This document shows, one piece after another, positions 34,528-43,197 of a stretch of 45,646 nt of DNA. The notes below the pieces were generated by a model. The model was not told the DNA's origin. It was given only the letters and a program-made list of their open reading frames with translations, and did no database searches. Made by a program: the position numbers and the translations under genes. The number at the start of each line of letters is the position of its first letter. The first letter of the stretch is position 1. Source of the DNA: an uncultured Muribaculaceae bacterium (GTDB lineage Bacteria; Bacteroidota; Bacteroidia; Bacteroidales; Muribaculaceae); assembly GCA_944321725.1 (NCBI GenBank), contig CALUMI010000017.1, forward strand, positions 1-45,646, given 5' to 3'.

Positions 34528-35268
34528 TCATTCCAAATTCCCCGCATTACCGTATGTGTCCATTTTTACATCTGTTTTATTATCCGCTTTATCGAAACTG
34601 ATTTTATAGAATTTTTCTCCCGAAGAGTATGTTTTCACTCTGATGATAAACCCTTTCAACGACGGATTCTCCGACAGCACATCGGCGGTGCGGAATGACG
34701 CAATCCCGTTATACGGATACTCTACACTGTCGTAATTGGCATTGTGGCGGAACTCAACATACAAATAACCGTCTTCCGACTGTTTCGGCTCGTCGACCGT
34801 CACAAGATTTATATAATGCGTCTTTCCTCCACCCGAATAAAATTGAAAACGGAAATTCAAGTAATCGTCCGTAGTCCATATTTCCGACACCGAAATATTG
34901 TCATCCCCGATTTCCTGCATATTCTCATCCGTCAAATGCACAAAATCCTTTACCAGCACATCATATATAAAATACACATGTATCACATTATCATATCCCT
35001 CCTTCACAACATCAAGGATTGTGAACTCGGCATACACCCGTCCGCTTTTCATTGACTCGGAATCAATATCCGACGAGTTGCTTATCAATAATTTTTTCCC
35101 TGTGTCGGTAGCAATGCCATAATTATTATCATCCACTTTCTCAAGCATACCGATAGTGGAATAATAGTATGCCTGCTCAGTGTCGTCATCGTCGAGACAC
35201 GAGGAGAAAGCGGCCATAATTATGCACACACACACTAATTTTGTAAAGATAAGTTGTCTTGTTGTCAT
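34528..35268 (-). CDS. NigD-like lipoprotein
   Basis: A 246-residue exported lipoprotein: signal peptide MTTRQLIFTKLVCVCIIMAA, lipobox FSSC (Cys24), then an acidic DDDD stretch. The N-terminal half resembles the OB-like NigD domain (GIATDTGKKLLISN, GRVYAEFTILD). The C-terminal half matches NigD C-terminal sequence: YLNFRFQFYSGGGKTHYINL, DGYLYVEFRHNAN, FSVRVKTY-like IRVKTYSSGEKFYKISF. NigD proteins are abundant and uncharacterised in Bacteroidota. One B. thetaiotaomicron member is reported, as I recall, to influence outer-membrane vesiculation downstream of a Dma-Das anti-sigma/sigma pair. Here the gene is divergent from such a pair, and its upstream region lacks a recognisable housekeeping -7 element (no TAnnTTTG between 35269 and 35385 on its strand). 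Confidence 0.8.
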   Translation of the reverse strand: MTTRQLIFTKLVCVCIIMAAFSSCLDDDDTEQAYYYSTIGMLEKVDDNNYGIATDTGKKLLISNSSDIDSESMKSGRVYAEFTILDVVKEGYDNVIHVYFIYDVLVKDFVHLTDENMQEIGDDNISVSEIWTTDDYLNFRFQFYSGGGKTHYINLVTVDEPKQSEDGYLYVEFRHNANYDSVEYPYNGIASFRTADVLSENPSLKGFIIRVKTYSSGEKFYKISFDKADNKTDVKMDTYGNAGNLE

Positions 35269-35307
35269 ATTAAAAATTGATTTTTATTCTATAAACAGCA
35301 CTTGGCG

Positions 35308-35355
35308 AAAAATACTGCGCCAATGTCCTAAAAAAATCCGCGATGCAGTATTTTT
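35308..35355. promoter_or_regulatory. 11-bp perfect inverted repeat in the NigD/sigma divergent region
   Basis: Arms 35308-35318 and 35345-35355 (AAAAATACTGC and its complement) flank 26 bases. The right arm overlaps TATTTTTG (35349-35356), a fair -7 element for the sigma gene. It could be an operator, or paired binding sites serving both directions. Confidence 0.5.
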
Positions 35356-35385
35356 GCATCCGGCACGTTTACTTATTACTTAATA

Positions 35386-35937
35386 ATGATTACCGAAGAG
35401 GAGATATACGAAGGATGCCGGCGAGGTGACGACACTGCCCGCAAGGAGCTCTACGTGCGTTATGCCGGAAAGCTCCTCGCCATGTGCATGCGCTATCTCC
35501 CCGAAAAAGAGACGGCAGAGGACGCGCTCCACGACGCTTTCGTGAAAATACTCGACTCATTCGGAAAATTCAAATACAGAGGGAAAGGCTCTCTGCAAGC
35601 GTGGATAACAAAAATAACGGTAAACGAGTGCATCGAGGCGCTGCGGCACAGCCGTAAACAAGGCATCGTACCGATTGACAACATCCCGGAAGATGTGCCT
35701 GAGCCTGACAGCGACATCGACAGCGTTCCGGAAAAAGTGCTTTTGCAATTCATCGGTGAGCTGCCTCCGGGATATAGGGCTGTTTTCAACCTGTTCGTGT
35801 TCGAGAGGAAAAGCCACCGCGAGATAGCCTCAATGCTCGGCATAAACGAAAAATCCTCGTCATCGCAATTTTTCAGGGCCAGAGCAATGCTAAGCAAAAA
35901 AGTTAATGAATATTTGAAAAAACGAGAAGCAAAATGA
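35386..35937 (+). CDS. ECF sigma-70 family RNA polymerase sigma factor
   Basis: A 183-residue sigma factor with only regions 2 and 4. Region 2 covers about 20-85 (YVRYAGKLLAMCMRYLPEKE, EDALHDAFVKILDSFGKFKY). The linker is short and charged, and region 4 covers about 120-175 (LPPGYRAVFNLFVFERKS, HREIASMLGINEKSSSSQF). The RGKGSLQAWITKITVNECIE stretch is typical of Bacteroidota ECF groups paired with membrane anti-sigma proteins. The stop overlaps the next start in ATGA, so it is translationally coupled to the membrane protein that probably binds it. It diverges from the NigD-like gene. Confidence 0.93.
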   Translation: MITEEEIYEGCRRGDDTARKELYVRYAGKLLAMCMRYLPEKETAEDALHDAFVKILDSFGKFKYRGKGSLQAWITKITVNECIEALRHSRKQGIVPIDNIPEDVPEPDSDIDSVPEKVLLQFIGELPPGYRAVFNLFVFERKSHREIASMLGINEKSSSSQFFRARAMLSKKVNEYLKKREAK

Positions 35938-37226
35938 AAGCCGACAACGATAAATTCATTGAGTCGCTACGACGGAAACTCGACAACTACGAAGAGCCTG
36001 TCGACGACAGCGCATGGCAGTCGATAACGCGCGACCTTGAAAAACTGCGACTAAAAAAGCGTATGCGAAAATTCGCCATCAGCGTTTCATCTGTCGCCGC
36101 ATGTATCGCGCTGATTGTCGTGGCATTGTTCAGCACTCGCGACAATCAGGTCGCTCTCATGCCCGAAACAACACCGATAGCATCAAAGGCAACTCCCCAC
36201 AGCGACAATGCCGGAACGCCACACGACCGTGAAATTTCCGCAAATGAGCCGCCACACATAGCCGCCACACAGCCGGAGCAGCCGGAGCGACCGGAGCGGG
36301 CAGAAAAGCCGCTAACCGTCGCAACAGCGCCTGTCAGCGGATCAGTAGAACCTATAGCCGCAACCGACAGCACATCATCCGCCGCGGCAACGCAACCGGC
36401 GGAGCGACGCGCCCTCAAAACCGGAAAAAACGATAAAACAACAAGAAGCCTCACGACAACAAAAGAATCACGCCCACAGAAATACTACGCCCGCCACAGC
36501 AACACGCCCTCAAAACGAAATCAAAGCGGCAAATTCGGCGCAAGCCTCAAAGTGGACAACGGATTAATGGCACAAAACAGCAGCAACGGCGGATTCATGC
36601 CCATAAACAAGCAGATGCGTCCCGTAGGACCTGTATACACATCAAACGGCAACTCCGGCTTCAGCTCCTCGTATGCGGAAATGATGGCCAACAACATCGA
36701 GCAGCCAACACGCACCGATTTGCAATTCGACATACCGATAACCGTATCAGCCTCTTTCCGCTACAATTTCACAAAACGCTGGGGAATAGACGCGGGACTG
36801 AGCTTCACACGAATGGGTGCATCTTGGAAATCAGGCTCCGATGCCCACTACTACCGCTCAAAACAAAAAACTTATTTTATCGGAATACCTGTAGGAGTTA
36901 ATTTCACGATTTTCGACAGCCGGTATTTCTCTTTCTACGCCTTAGTTGGCGGCAGCGTTGAAAAATGTGTGGCGGGAAATGTCAGCACATCACTCGTCGG
37001 AGGATTGGAAGGTGCCGACACCTCCACCAAAGAGGAACTCAAAGAGCATCCGTGGCTGTTCTCAGCATCAGCGGGCTTGGGACTGCAATTCAACATAACA
37101 AAGCGATACGGCATATTTGCGGAGCCAAAAGTGACATACTTTTTAGATACCGCCGACGATATTATTCTACGGAAAGACAATTCTCCGCAATTCAACCTGA
37201 GTGTCGGGATGCGCTTCAATTATTAG
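35934..37226 (+). CDS. Dual-membrane-spanning anti-sigma-like protein with outer-membrane barrel (Dma-like)
   Basis: A 430-residue protein with an uncommon layout. Residues 1-45 are cytoplasmic, helical and charged (FIESLRRKLDNYEEPVDDSA, then a Lys/Arg cluster). One transmembrane helix follows at about 46-67 (FAISVSSVAACIALIVVALF). Residues about 68-210 are low-complexity and Pro/Thr/Ala/Glu-rich, long enough to cross the periplasm. The C-terminus (about 215-430) is a beta-barrel of the OMP_b-brl type ending NLSVGMRFNY with the terminal aromatic. There is no cleavable signal peptide. This matches the Dma family described in Bacteroides, where the cytoplasmic part holds an ECF sigma factor and the barrel senses the outer membrane. 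The start overlaps the sigma stop. Assignment rests on architecture and context. Confidence 0.82.
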   Translation: MKADNDKFIESLRRKLDNYEEPVDDSAWQSITRDLEKLRLKKRMRKFAISVSSVAACIALIVVALFSTRDNQVALMPETTPIASKATPHSDNAGTPHDREISANEPPHIAATQPEQPERPERAEKPLTVATAPVSGSVEPIAATDSTSSAAATQPAERRALKTGKNDKTTRSLTTTKESRPQKYYARHSNTPSKRNQSGKFGASLKVDNGLMAQNSSNGGFMPINKQMRPVGPVYTSNGNSGFSSSYAEMMANNIEQPTRTDLQFDIPITVSASFRYNFTKRWGIDAGLSFTRMGASWKSGSDAHYYRSKQKTYFIGIPVGVNFTIFDSRYFSFYALVGGSVEKCVAGNVSTSLVGGLEGADTSTKEELKEHPWLFSASAGLGLQFNITKRYGIFAEPKVTYFLDTADDIILRKDNSPQFNLSVGMRFNY

Positions 37227-37255
37227 ATTAATTGCCCCTTTCAAAAAAACACACA

Positions 37256-37289
37256 ATTTACATTCGTATTTAAGTAAACAAATGTAAAT
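37256..37289. promoter_or_regulatory. Inverted repeat overlapping the ompA promoter
   Basis: Arms 37256-37266 and 37279-37289 (ATTTACATTCG and its near complement) match at 10 of 11 positions around 12 bases. The right arm overlaps a -7 element TAAATTTG (37285-37292). Candidate operator of the OmpA-family gene. Confidence 0.45.
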
Positions 37290-37292
37290 TTG
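37285..37292 (+). promoter_or_regulatory. Putative -7 element of the OmpA-family gene
   Basis: TAAATTTG fits TAnnTTTG and would give a leader of about 33 bases. No TTTG lies at the -33 position. Confidence 0.4.
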
Positions 37293-37332
37293 CAATGTTT
37301 TACAAAAATAACGGAGCTTAAAAATTAAAGCT

Positions 37333-38520
37333 ATGAAGAAGATTATCATGACAGCCGCCGCATTATGCTGCATAACTGTGGCAGGTGCCCAACGGCAACA
37401 AGCATTGCAAAGCACAAAATTCCTCGACAACTGGTCGGTAGGACTGAACGGTGGAGTAACACAACCATTGGCTCACCCCTACTCCATAGGAGAAAACATT
37501 CGCCCGATAATAGGCCTTGAAGTCAATAAGCAGCTCACTCCCGTGTTCAAATTGGGTGTTGGCGCGGATTTCGGCATCAACACAACAGGCATCTATGGCA
37601 AGCGCGGCGTGCGCACGGCTTTCGACCATTCTAACATCTCGCTTATCGGCGGATTCAACCTGATGAACATTTTCGGCGGATACAAAGGCGAGCCGCGAGT
37701 TTTCGAGATAGAGGCGACAGGAGGCATCGGTTGGGGACACACCTATGGCACATACGCTGTCGACGGCTCAGACTATAATTTCATGACCACCAAGTTCGGG
37801 CTTAATTTCAACTTCAACATCGGAGAGGCAAAAGCATGGACAATAGCCGTGAAACCGGCCATCGTCTACGACATTGAAGGACGAGGCGCGGCGCGCAACA
37901 ACGTAATATTCAGCTCAAACCGCGCGGGTGTGGAGCTGACAGCCGGCGTAGCCTACCATTTCCGCACAAGCAATGGAGAGCACCACTTCGTATATGAGGA
38001 TCTCTACGACCAAATGGAGGTCGACGCGCTCAACAGCCGCATCAACTCCCTTCGCTCTCAACTGTCGGACACCGACGACAAACTTGCAATGGCACAGTCG
38101 CGCATCGGAGTTTTGGAAAACGAGCTTGAGGAATGCCGCAACCGCAAACCGATAGAAATAGTAAGAACAGTAACCGAAACAAAAACAAGCTCATCGCTTG
38201 AGTCAATCGTTACATTCCGACAGGGACGCACATCAATCGACGCGTCGCAATATCCCAACGTGGAGCGTGTGGCGACCTATCTCAACAACCATCGCGACGC
38301 CATCGTCGTGATTAAAGGATATGCCTCGCCGGAAGGAAGCGCCGAAGTCAACGAGCGCATAGCCAACCAGCGCGCACAGGCTGTAAAAGACATGCTAATC
38401 AAAAAATACCGCATCGACTCGCGGCGCATAAAAGCCGAAGGGCAAGGCATAGGCGACATGTTCTCCGAGCCGGATTGGAACCGCGTAAGCGTCTGCACAC
38501 TCATCGACGAAACAGAATAG
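37333..38520 (+). CDS. OmpA family outer-membrane protein
   Basis: A 395-residue protein with a signal peptide (MKKIIMTAAALCCITVAGAQ). Residues about 25-215 form a beta-barrel (SVGLNGGVTQPLAHPYS, VGADFGINTTGIYG). Residues about 225-265 form a coiled coil (ALNSRINSLRSQLSDTDDKL, VLENELEE). Residues about 280-390 form an OmpA C-terminal peptidoglycan-binding domain (VVIKGYASPEGSAEVNERIA, RAQAVKDMLIKKY). The organisation resembles Omp40/41-type major outer-membrane proteins of Bacteroidales, which anchor the outer membrane to the wall. It follows the Dma-like gene by about 100 bases and may or may not belong to its regulon. Its own -7 element and a downstream bidirectional terminator suggest independent transcription. 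Confidence 0.9.
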   Translation: MKKIIMTAAALCCITVAGAQRQQALQSTKFLDNWSVGLNGGVTQPLAHPYSIGENIRPIIGLEVNKQLTPVFKLGVGADFGINTTGIYGKRGVRTAFDHSNISLIGGFNLMNIFGGYKGEPRVFEIEATGGIGWGHTYGTYAVDGSDYNFMTTKFGLNFNFNIGEAKAWTIAVKPAIVYDIEGRGAARNNVIFSSNRAGVELTAGVAYHFRTSNGEHHFVYEDLYDQMEVDALNSRINSLRSQLSDTDDKLAMAQSRIGVLENELEECRNRKPIEIVRTVTETKTSSSLESIVTFRQGRTSIDASQYPNVERVATYLNNHRDAIVVIKGYASPEGSAEVNERIANQRAQAVKDMLIKKYRIDSRRIKAEGQGIGDMFSEPDWNRVSVCTLIDETE

Positions 38521-38536
38521 AATTCATGAAATATTT

Positions 38537-38583
38537 AAAAACCAAACGTCACCGCAGTTATTGCCCGGTGACGTTTGGTTTTT
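38537..38583. terminator. Bidirectional terminator between ompA-like and barrel genes
   Basis: Arms 38537-38554 and 38566-38583 are exact 18-base complements with an 11-base loop. They carry A-run and T-run ends suitable in both directions. The right arm overlaps the stop of the convergent barrel gene by two bases. Confidence 0.88.
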
Positions 38584-40699
38584 ATTTGCCGGCGGCATTT
38601 ACCGCCCCGCCTTCATAGACATTGTTGACACGCTTTTCAACATCGCGCTGCTTGCGCCCCCACTGTATATTGTAGCGCAACATCACGAAAGCCAAATTCT
38701 GCGCCATCATAAGATGCATTTTGCGGTCATATCCGGCATATTCGTTCAGGTTCTCGGTAGGAATGTTGTAATTTTTCATAAACGGATTTATGATACCCAC
38801 ACCGACATACAAATCCTTATGCTTGTATGACAGGATTATGTCCTGATAATTCTCTGTCCCGGTAATCGTTTCGCCCCACAAATCACGGGAATTGGTATGT
38901 CCGTCATACATAAGGCTGAAATTCCAATGCGAAAGCACAACGCTCCAATCCGCATAAACCGACTTGTTCATAACGTGGCGGTACTCCCAACCGCGCGACA
39001 CCGAATGCTTCCACCCGAAACTCGCCCCTACCGTGAGCCATCCCTGTATGGCCTCAACCCTTGCGTTGGCAAACACCTTGAACGTACTGTGGTATTTTTG
39101 GTTGCGCACGGTATTGAGCAAATACCAACTGCCGTCGCTGCCGGTCTCCCAATATTTTTCCTCCATGACAGGATTGTCTGTATAACGCAATGCCGTGGCT
39201 ATATTACCAAAAAAAATCCCTTTCGCATATTCATAGCGCAATTCGCCTATATAGCGGCGGAATGGTTTCAGCGACGGATTGCCGCGATATTTCTGATACT
39301 CGTCGACATCTTGAACTGCCTGACTAAGCTCGTTGGCAGTAGGCGACACTGTTTCTGTCGAGAAATTAAAGCGCAACGTGCTGTGGCCTCCTATCTTATA
39401 CCGCATTCCCAAAGAATAGACCAAATCGAATGTGGAAACAGCGTTACTGCCCATGATACGGAATCTGCGGCCAACAGCCGACAGACCCGCCTGATAATCA
39501 AAACTATCGCCCAACGGCTGCCACCATTCGGCATATACACGCGTATCCGATTCCCTCGTTTTGTCAATCACACGGCTCGTCAGATAGTCATTCCGTCCCC
39601 ACCCGCGCAGAAAGCGCACACCTGCCGTAAACCGTCCGGCATCGAAACGCTGCTCATAATTGGCGTTGGCAATCAATGAGTATGAGTTGCTTTTTATTTT
39701 TGTAAATATCGACGACAATTCATCGCCGGCACTGCCATACACAAAATATTCACAGGTGGCATAACTCCGCTCCGAATCGGAATAATAGTCGGAAACAGTC
39801 AAATCAGCCACTATCTGTTTACGCTTGTCGATATTATATTGCCAATACATATTAAAATTCGGACGAAACGAGCGTATATGCAACACATCCGAAACTTTCA
39901 ATTTATCGGCAGACAAAGAATTAGAATAGATGCCGTTGTATTCATTGCGGTCGTTCCATCCTCCTGTCGCTGAAAATTGCGTAAACAGCAGCATCTTGTC
40001 GCCGTCACTATAGCTGTAGTCAAGAAAAAATCCGTAGTTAGGGGCATCCATGCGTCCGGGCAACCCGGTTTCTGTACGGGTGAAAGACGTACCGTCAGGC
40101 AACTCGTAATGCTCCACGTTGTCGCGCCACATCTCGAAATCACGTCGCGGATTATACCAACCCGACACTCCGAACTGCGACCTCTTATTATTAAGTTTCA
40201 GATTGGCGTAATATCCGCCCCAACCGCTTACAGCCTGCTTGCCCTCCACATAGAAACTGCCGCCCGACTCATGCCGCGCCACGATGAAATCCACCACCGC
40301 GTCGACCTCGCCATAGCGCATCGACGGGTTCTGATGAAATTCCACCCTCTTAACCGACTCAGGGTCTATGCCTTTAAGGTCGTTTACCGTAGCCTTGCGG
40401 CCATTGATTCTGATGTCAAGCGTCCCCTTGTCTACCAAGTTTATGGCATCGTTCACCATATCGACTCTCAATTCAGGCATCTGCATACGCCGCAACAAAT
40501 CTACGGCATTTGCCGATTGCCTCGCCTGCTCCGATGTAGGGATAAACAACTTCCTGTCACTTTTATCGACAACGGTAGAGCCTTTCACCTCCACTTCGCC
40601 AAGCGTGACACCGGTCTGAAGCGTATCTACAGGCACCGTCTGCGCAAACATGGCAGGCATGGTGATTATGGCCGCCAACGACAACAATATCCTTTTCAT
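38582..40699 (-). CDS. TonB-receptor-like outer-membrane barrel protein (no carboxypeptidase-like domain)
   Basis: A 705-residue outer-membrane protein. The signal peptide MKRILLSLAAIITMPAMFA is followed directly by a plug-like region: VTLGEVEVKGSTVVDKSDRK, LLRRMQMPELRVDMVNDAI and IRINGRKATVNDLKGIDPES. A large beta-barrel of the OMP_b-brl_3 type follows (for example KQAVSGWGGYYANLKLNNKR). The N-terminal carboxypeptidase-regulatory domain of the other barrel in this window is absent. There is no SusD gene and no obvious substrate hint, so the transport function is unproven. The ATG is chosen at the signal peptide, five codons inside the longest frame. It shares a bidirectional terminator with the OmpA-family gene. 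Confidence 0.82.
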   Translation of the reverse strand: MKRILLSLAAIITMPAMFAQTVPVDTLQTGVTLGEVEVKGSTVVDKSDRKLFIPTSEQARQSANAVDLLRRMQMPELRVDMVNDAINLVDKGTLDIRINGRKATVNDLKGIDPESVKRVEFHQNPSMRYGEVDAVVDFIVARHESGGSFYVEGKQAVSGWGGYYANLKLNNKRSQFGVSGWYNPRRDFEMWRDNVEHYELPDGTSFTRTETGLPGRMDAPNYGFFLDYSYSDGDKMLLFTQFSATGGWNDRNEYNGIYSNSLSADKLKVSDVLHIRSFRPNFNMYWQYNIDKRKQIVADLTVSDYYSDSERSYATCEYFVYGSAGDELSSIFTKIKSNSYSLIANANYEQRFDAGRFTAGVRFLRGWGRNDYLTSRVIDKTRESDTRVYAEWWQPLGDSFDYQAGLSAVGRRFRIMGSNAVSTFDLVYSLGMRYKIGGHSTLRFNFSTETVSPTANELSQAVQDVDEYQKYRGNPSLKPFRRYIGELRYEYAKGIFFGNIATALRYTDNPVMEEKYWETGSDGSWYLLNTVRNQKYHSTFKVFANARVEAIQGWLTVGASFGWKHSVSRGWEYRHVMNKSVYADWSVVLSHWNFSLMYDGHTNSRDLWGETITGTENYQDIILSYKHKDLYVGVGIINPFMKNYNIPTENLNEYAGYDRKMHLMMAQNLAFVMLRYNIQWGRKQRDVEKRVNNVYEGGAVNAAGK

Positions 40700-40760
40700 T
40701 TCACCTTTTTCCAATTAGACGTCACAAGACCAATGAAAAGTTGCACAAATGATATGAAAT

Positions 40761-41714
40761 TTATTGCAGCCGCTCACGCAGCCGGGCTATCATGTCGCGC
40801 GTCATTGCATCAAGGTCGTACTCCGGTTTCCAGCCCCATTCCTCTCGCGCGCAAGTGTCGTCCAACGAGTTTGGCCACGATTCCGCTATTTTTTGACGCA
40901 GAGAGTCAACCTTATAGACCATATTAAAATCAGGGATGTATTTGCGGATAGCAGCATAAATTATCTCCGGATCGAAACTCATCGCCGCAATATTGAACGA
41001 GTTGCGGTGCTTGAATTTCGAAGGCTCGGCCTCCATTATTTCGATTGCCGCACGCAAAGCGTCGGGCATGTACATCATATCCATAAACGTGCCTGCCGCT
41101 ATCGGGCATTCAAAGGTTTCGCCACGCACGGCGGAATAATATATGTCGACAGCATAGTCGGTGGTTCCGCCGCCCGGTAATGTCACGTATGAAATCAATC
41201 CCGGGAAACGCACCGAACGCGTATCCACACCGAAACGGTAGAAATAATAGTCGCTCAACAATTCTCCCGACACTTTCGTGACACCGTACATGGTGTGGGG
41301 ATTGCGAAAAGTGTCCTGTGGGGTCTTGTCCTTCGGGCTGTCGTCGCCAAACGACCCTATCGAGCTCGGAGTAAACACCGCGCAACCGCATTCACGCGCA
41401 ACCTCAAGCACATTGAACAGGCCGCCCATTCCGATTTTCCACGCGAGTTGCGGCTTGGATTCCGCCACCGCCGAAAGAAGCGCGGCAAGATTATAAATAG
41501 TGTCGACCTTATATTTCCTCACTGCCTCTGAAATTTGGGCGGCATCCGTCACATCAACCACAGCCGACGGTCCCGACTCAAGCAGTTCGCCTTTTGGCTC
41601 AGCCCCTCTTATATATCCGGCAACAATATTGCCACCGCCATAGATACCGCGCAGTTTCATAGTCAGTTCAGAGCCGATTTGTCCCGTAGAACCTATAATC
41701 AGAACATTTTTCAT
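40761..41714 (-). CDS. L-threonine 3-dehydrogenase, SDR (NAD-dependent epimerase-like) type
   Basis: A 317-residue extended short-chain dehydrogenase. NAD-binding GSTGQIGSE is at residues 8-16, and catalytic Ser118 (TPSSIG), Tyr143 and Lys147 (MYGVTKVSGE) are in place. The sequence fits SDR-type L-threonine dehydrogenases: PGLISYVTLPGGGTTDYAVD in the substrate loop and FMDMMYMPDALRA. It oxidises L-threonine to 2-amino-3-ketobutyrate, which the divergent CoA ligase converts to glycine and acetyl-CoA, and this partnership is the main support. An epimerase/dehydratase of other specificity is possible but less likely. The start is 190 bases from the ligase start; TACCTTTG on the minus strand (41777-41784) is a possible -7 element. 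Confidence 0.85.
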   Translation of the reverse strand: MKNVLIIGSTGQIGSELTMKLRGIYGGGNIVAGYIRGAEPKGELLESGPSAVVDVTDAAQISEAVRKYKVDTIYNLAALLSAVAESKPQLAWKIGMGGLFNVLEVARECGCAVFTPSSIGSFGDDSPKDKTPQDTFRNPHTMYGVTKVSGELLSDYYFYRFGVDTRSVRFPGLISYVTLPGGGTTDYAVDIYYSAVRGETFECPIAAGTFMDMMYMPDALRAAIEIMEAEPSKFKHRNSFNIAAMSFDPEIIYAAIRKYIPDFNMVYKVDSLRQKIAESWPNSLDDTCAREEWGWKPEYDLDAMTRDMIARLRERLQ

Positions 41715-41849
41715 CGCATTACAATATTTCGTTTCTCAAATAGGAAAAGCACGTTTAATTTTGATGTTTTATAAAACAAAGGTAGCAAAGAAAATTTCAA
41801 GTTTAACGATATTTTTCTACAATTTTTCAACTCTCCGGCAAAAAATCGC

Positions 41850-41857
41850 TAACTTTG
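41850..41857 (+). promoter_or_regulatory. Putative -7 element of the 2-amino-3-ketobutyrate CoA ligase gene
   Basis: TAACTTTG fits TAnnTTTG. TTTC about 21 bases upstream is an imperfect -33 element. The leader would be about 40 bases. Confidence 0.45.
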
Positions 41858-41904
41858 AAATAAATAAACTCAAGTCAAAACAACAAACATAAAAACCATA
41901 GTCT

Positions 41905-43095
41905 ATGTACGGTAAATTTCAAAAATTCCTGTCCGACGAGCTTGCCGGAATAGAAGCCGCCGGATTGTACAAAAACGAGCGGATAATCACATCGCCGCAA
42001 CGCGCCGGCATAAAAGTCAACGGCGACTGCGACGTGCTTAATTTCTGCGCCAACAACTATCTCGGACTTTCCGACAACAAGAGGCTGATTGAAGCGGCCA
42101 AACGCGCAATGGACAGTCACGGATACGGGATGTCGTCCGTAAGATTCATCTGCGGCACGCAAGATTTGCACAAGCAGCTCGAGGCCGCAATCTCCAAATA
42201 TTTCAAGACCGACGACACAATTCTCTACGCCGCGTGTTTCGACGCCAACGGAGGTCTGTTCGAGCCGCTCTTCACCGAAGACGACGCAATTATCTCCGAC
42301 GCGCTCAACCATGCCTCGATAATCGACGGCGTGCGCCTTTGCAAAGCCAAACGCTACCGCTATGCCAATGCCGACATGGACGACCTCGAACGCTGCCTTA
42401 AAGAGGCGCAGGCGCAAAGATTCCGCATAATTGCCACCGACGGAGTGTTCTCTATGGACGGAAATGTCGCGCCTATGGACAAAATATGCGACCTTGCGGA
42501 AAAATACGACGCTTTGGTAATGGTCGACGAGTCGCACTCCGCCGGAGTTGTAGGCCCTACAGGAAGAGGCGTGGCCGAGCAGTTCAACCTCTACGGACGC
42601 ATCGACATATTCACCGGAACGCTCGGCAAAGCGTTTGGAGGAGCGATGGGAGGATTTACCACCGGACGAAAAGAAATCATCGATATGCTGCGCCAACGCT
42701 CCCGCCCCTATCTGTTCTCCAACTCTGTGGCACCGGCAATAGTGGGGGCAAGCCTCGAAATGTTCCGTATGCTTGAAGAAAGCAACTCACTGCACGACAA
42801 GTTGGTGGACAATGTAAATTATTTCCGCGACAAAATGATTAAGGCGGGATTCGACATCAAACCGACACAATCGGCTATCTGCGCCGTAATGCTCTACGAC
42901 GCAAAACTTTCGCAGGATTTTGCCGCAAAAATGCAAGACGAGGGCATCTACGTGACAGGATTCTACTATCCCGTTGTGCCAAAAGGACAAGCCCGCATCC
43001 GCGTGCAGCTGTCGGCAGGACATGAGCGCGAGCATCTCGACAAGGCAGTCGACGCTTTCATAAAAGTAGGGAAGCAGCTCAGAGTAATAAAATAA
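41905..43095 (+). CDS. kbl: 2-amino-3-ketobutyrate CoA ligase (glycine C-acetyltransferase)
   Basis: A 396-residue PLP-dependent enzyme of the alpha-oxoamine synthase family. It cleaves 2-amino-3-ketobutyrate with CoA to glycine and acetyl-CoA. The PLP Lys is Lys242 in TGTLGKAFGGAMGG, with Asp208 and His211 in VMVDESHSAG. Substrate residues around NFCANNYLGLS and SVRFICGTQDLHKQLE are conserved. The full length is normal. The start MYGKFQKFLSDEL is the family N-terminus. It lies opposite the SDR threonine dehydrogenase, forming the two-step threonine-to-glycine route. A terminator lies about 30 bases downstream. Confidence 0.93.
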   Translation: MYGKFQKFLSDELAGIEAAGLYKNERIITSPQRAGIKVNGDCDVLNFCANNYLGLSDNKRLIEAAKRAMDSHGYGMSSVRFICGTQDLHKQLEAAISKYFKTDDTILYAACFDANGGLFEPLFTEDDAIISDALNHASIIDGVRLCKAKRYRYANADMDDLERCLKEAQAQRFRIIATDGVFSMDGNVAPMDKICDLAEKYDALVMVDESHSAGVVGPTGRGVAEQFNLYGRIDIFTGTLGKAFGGAMGGFTTGRKEIIDMLRQRSRPYLFSNSVAPAIVGASLEMFRMLEESNSLHDKLVDNVNYFRDKMIKAGFDIKPTQSAICAVMLYDAKLSQDFAAKMQDEGIYVTGFYYPVVPKGQARIRVQLSAGHEREHLDKAVDAFIKVGKQLRVIK

Positions 43096-43115
43096 CCACC
43101 GGTTAAAAAATGCGT

Positions 43116-43164
43116 AAAAAAAGTAAGCGGGGATGTGCTCAACACACATCTCCGCTTTCCTTTT
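43116..43164. terminator. Bidirectional terminator between kbl and hsp20
   Basis: Arms 43125-43137 and 43145-43157 pair over 12 of 13 positions with one G-U, around a seven-base loop. On the minus strand the stem is followed by seven T; on the plus strand by a T-rich TTCCTTTT. It serves the convergent kbl and hsp20 genes. Confidence 0.82.
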
Positions 43165-43197
43165 CAGGGACTTATGATTTACAACGCCTCAAAACCA

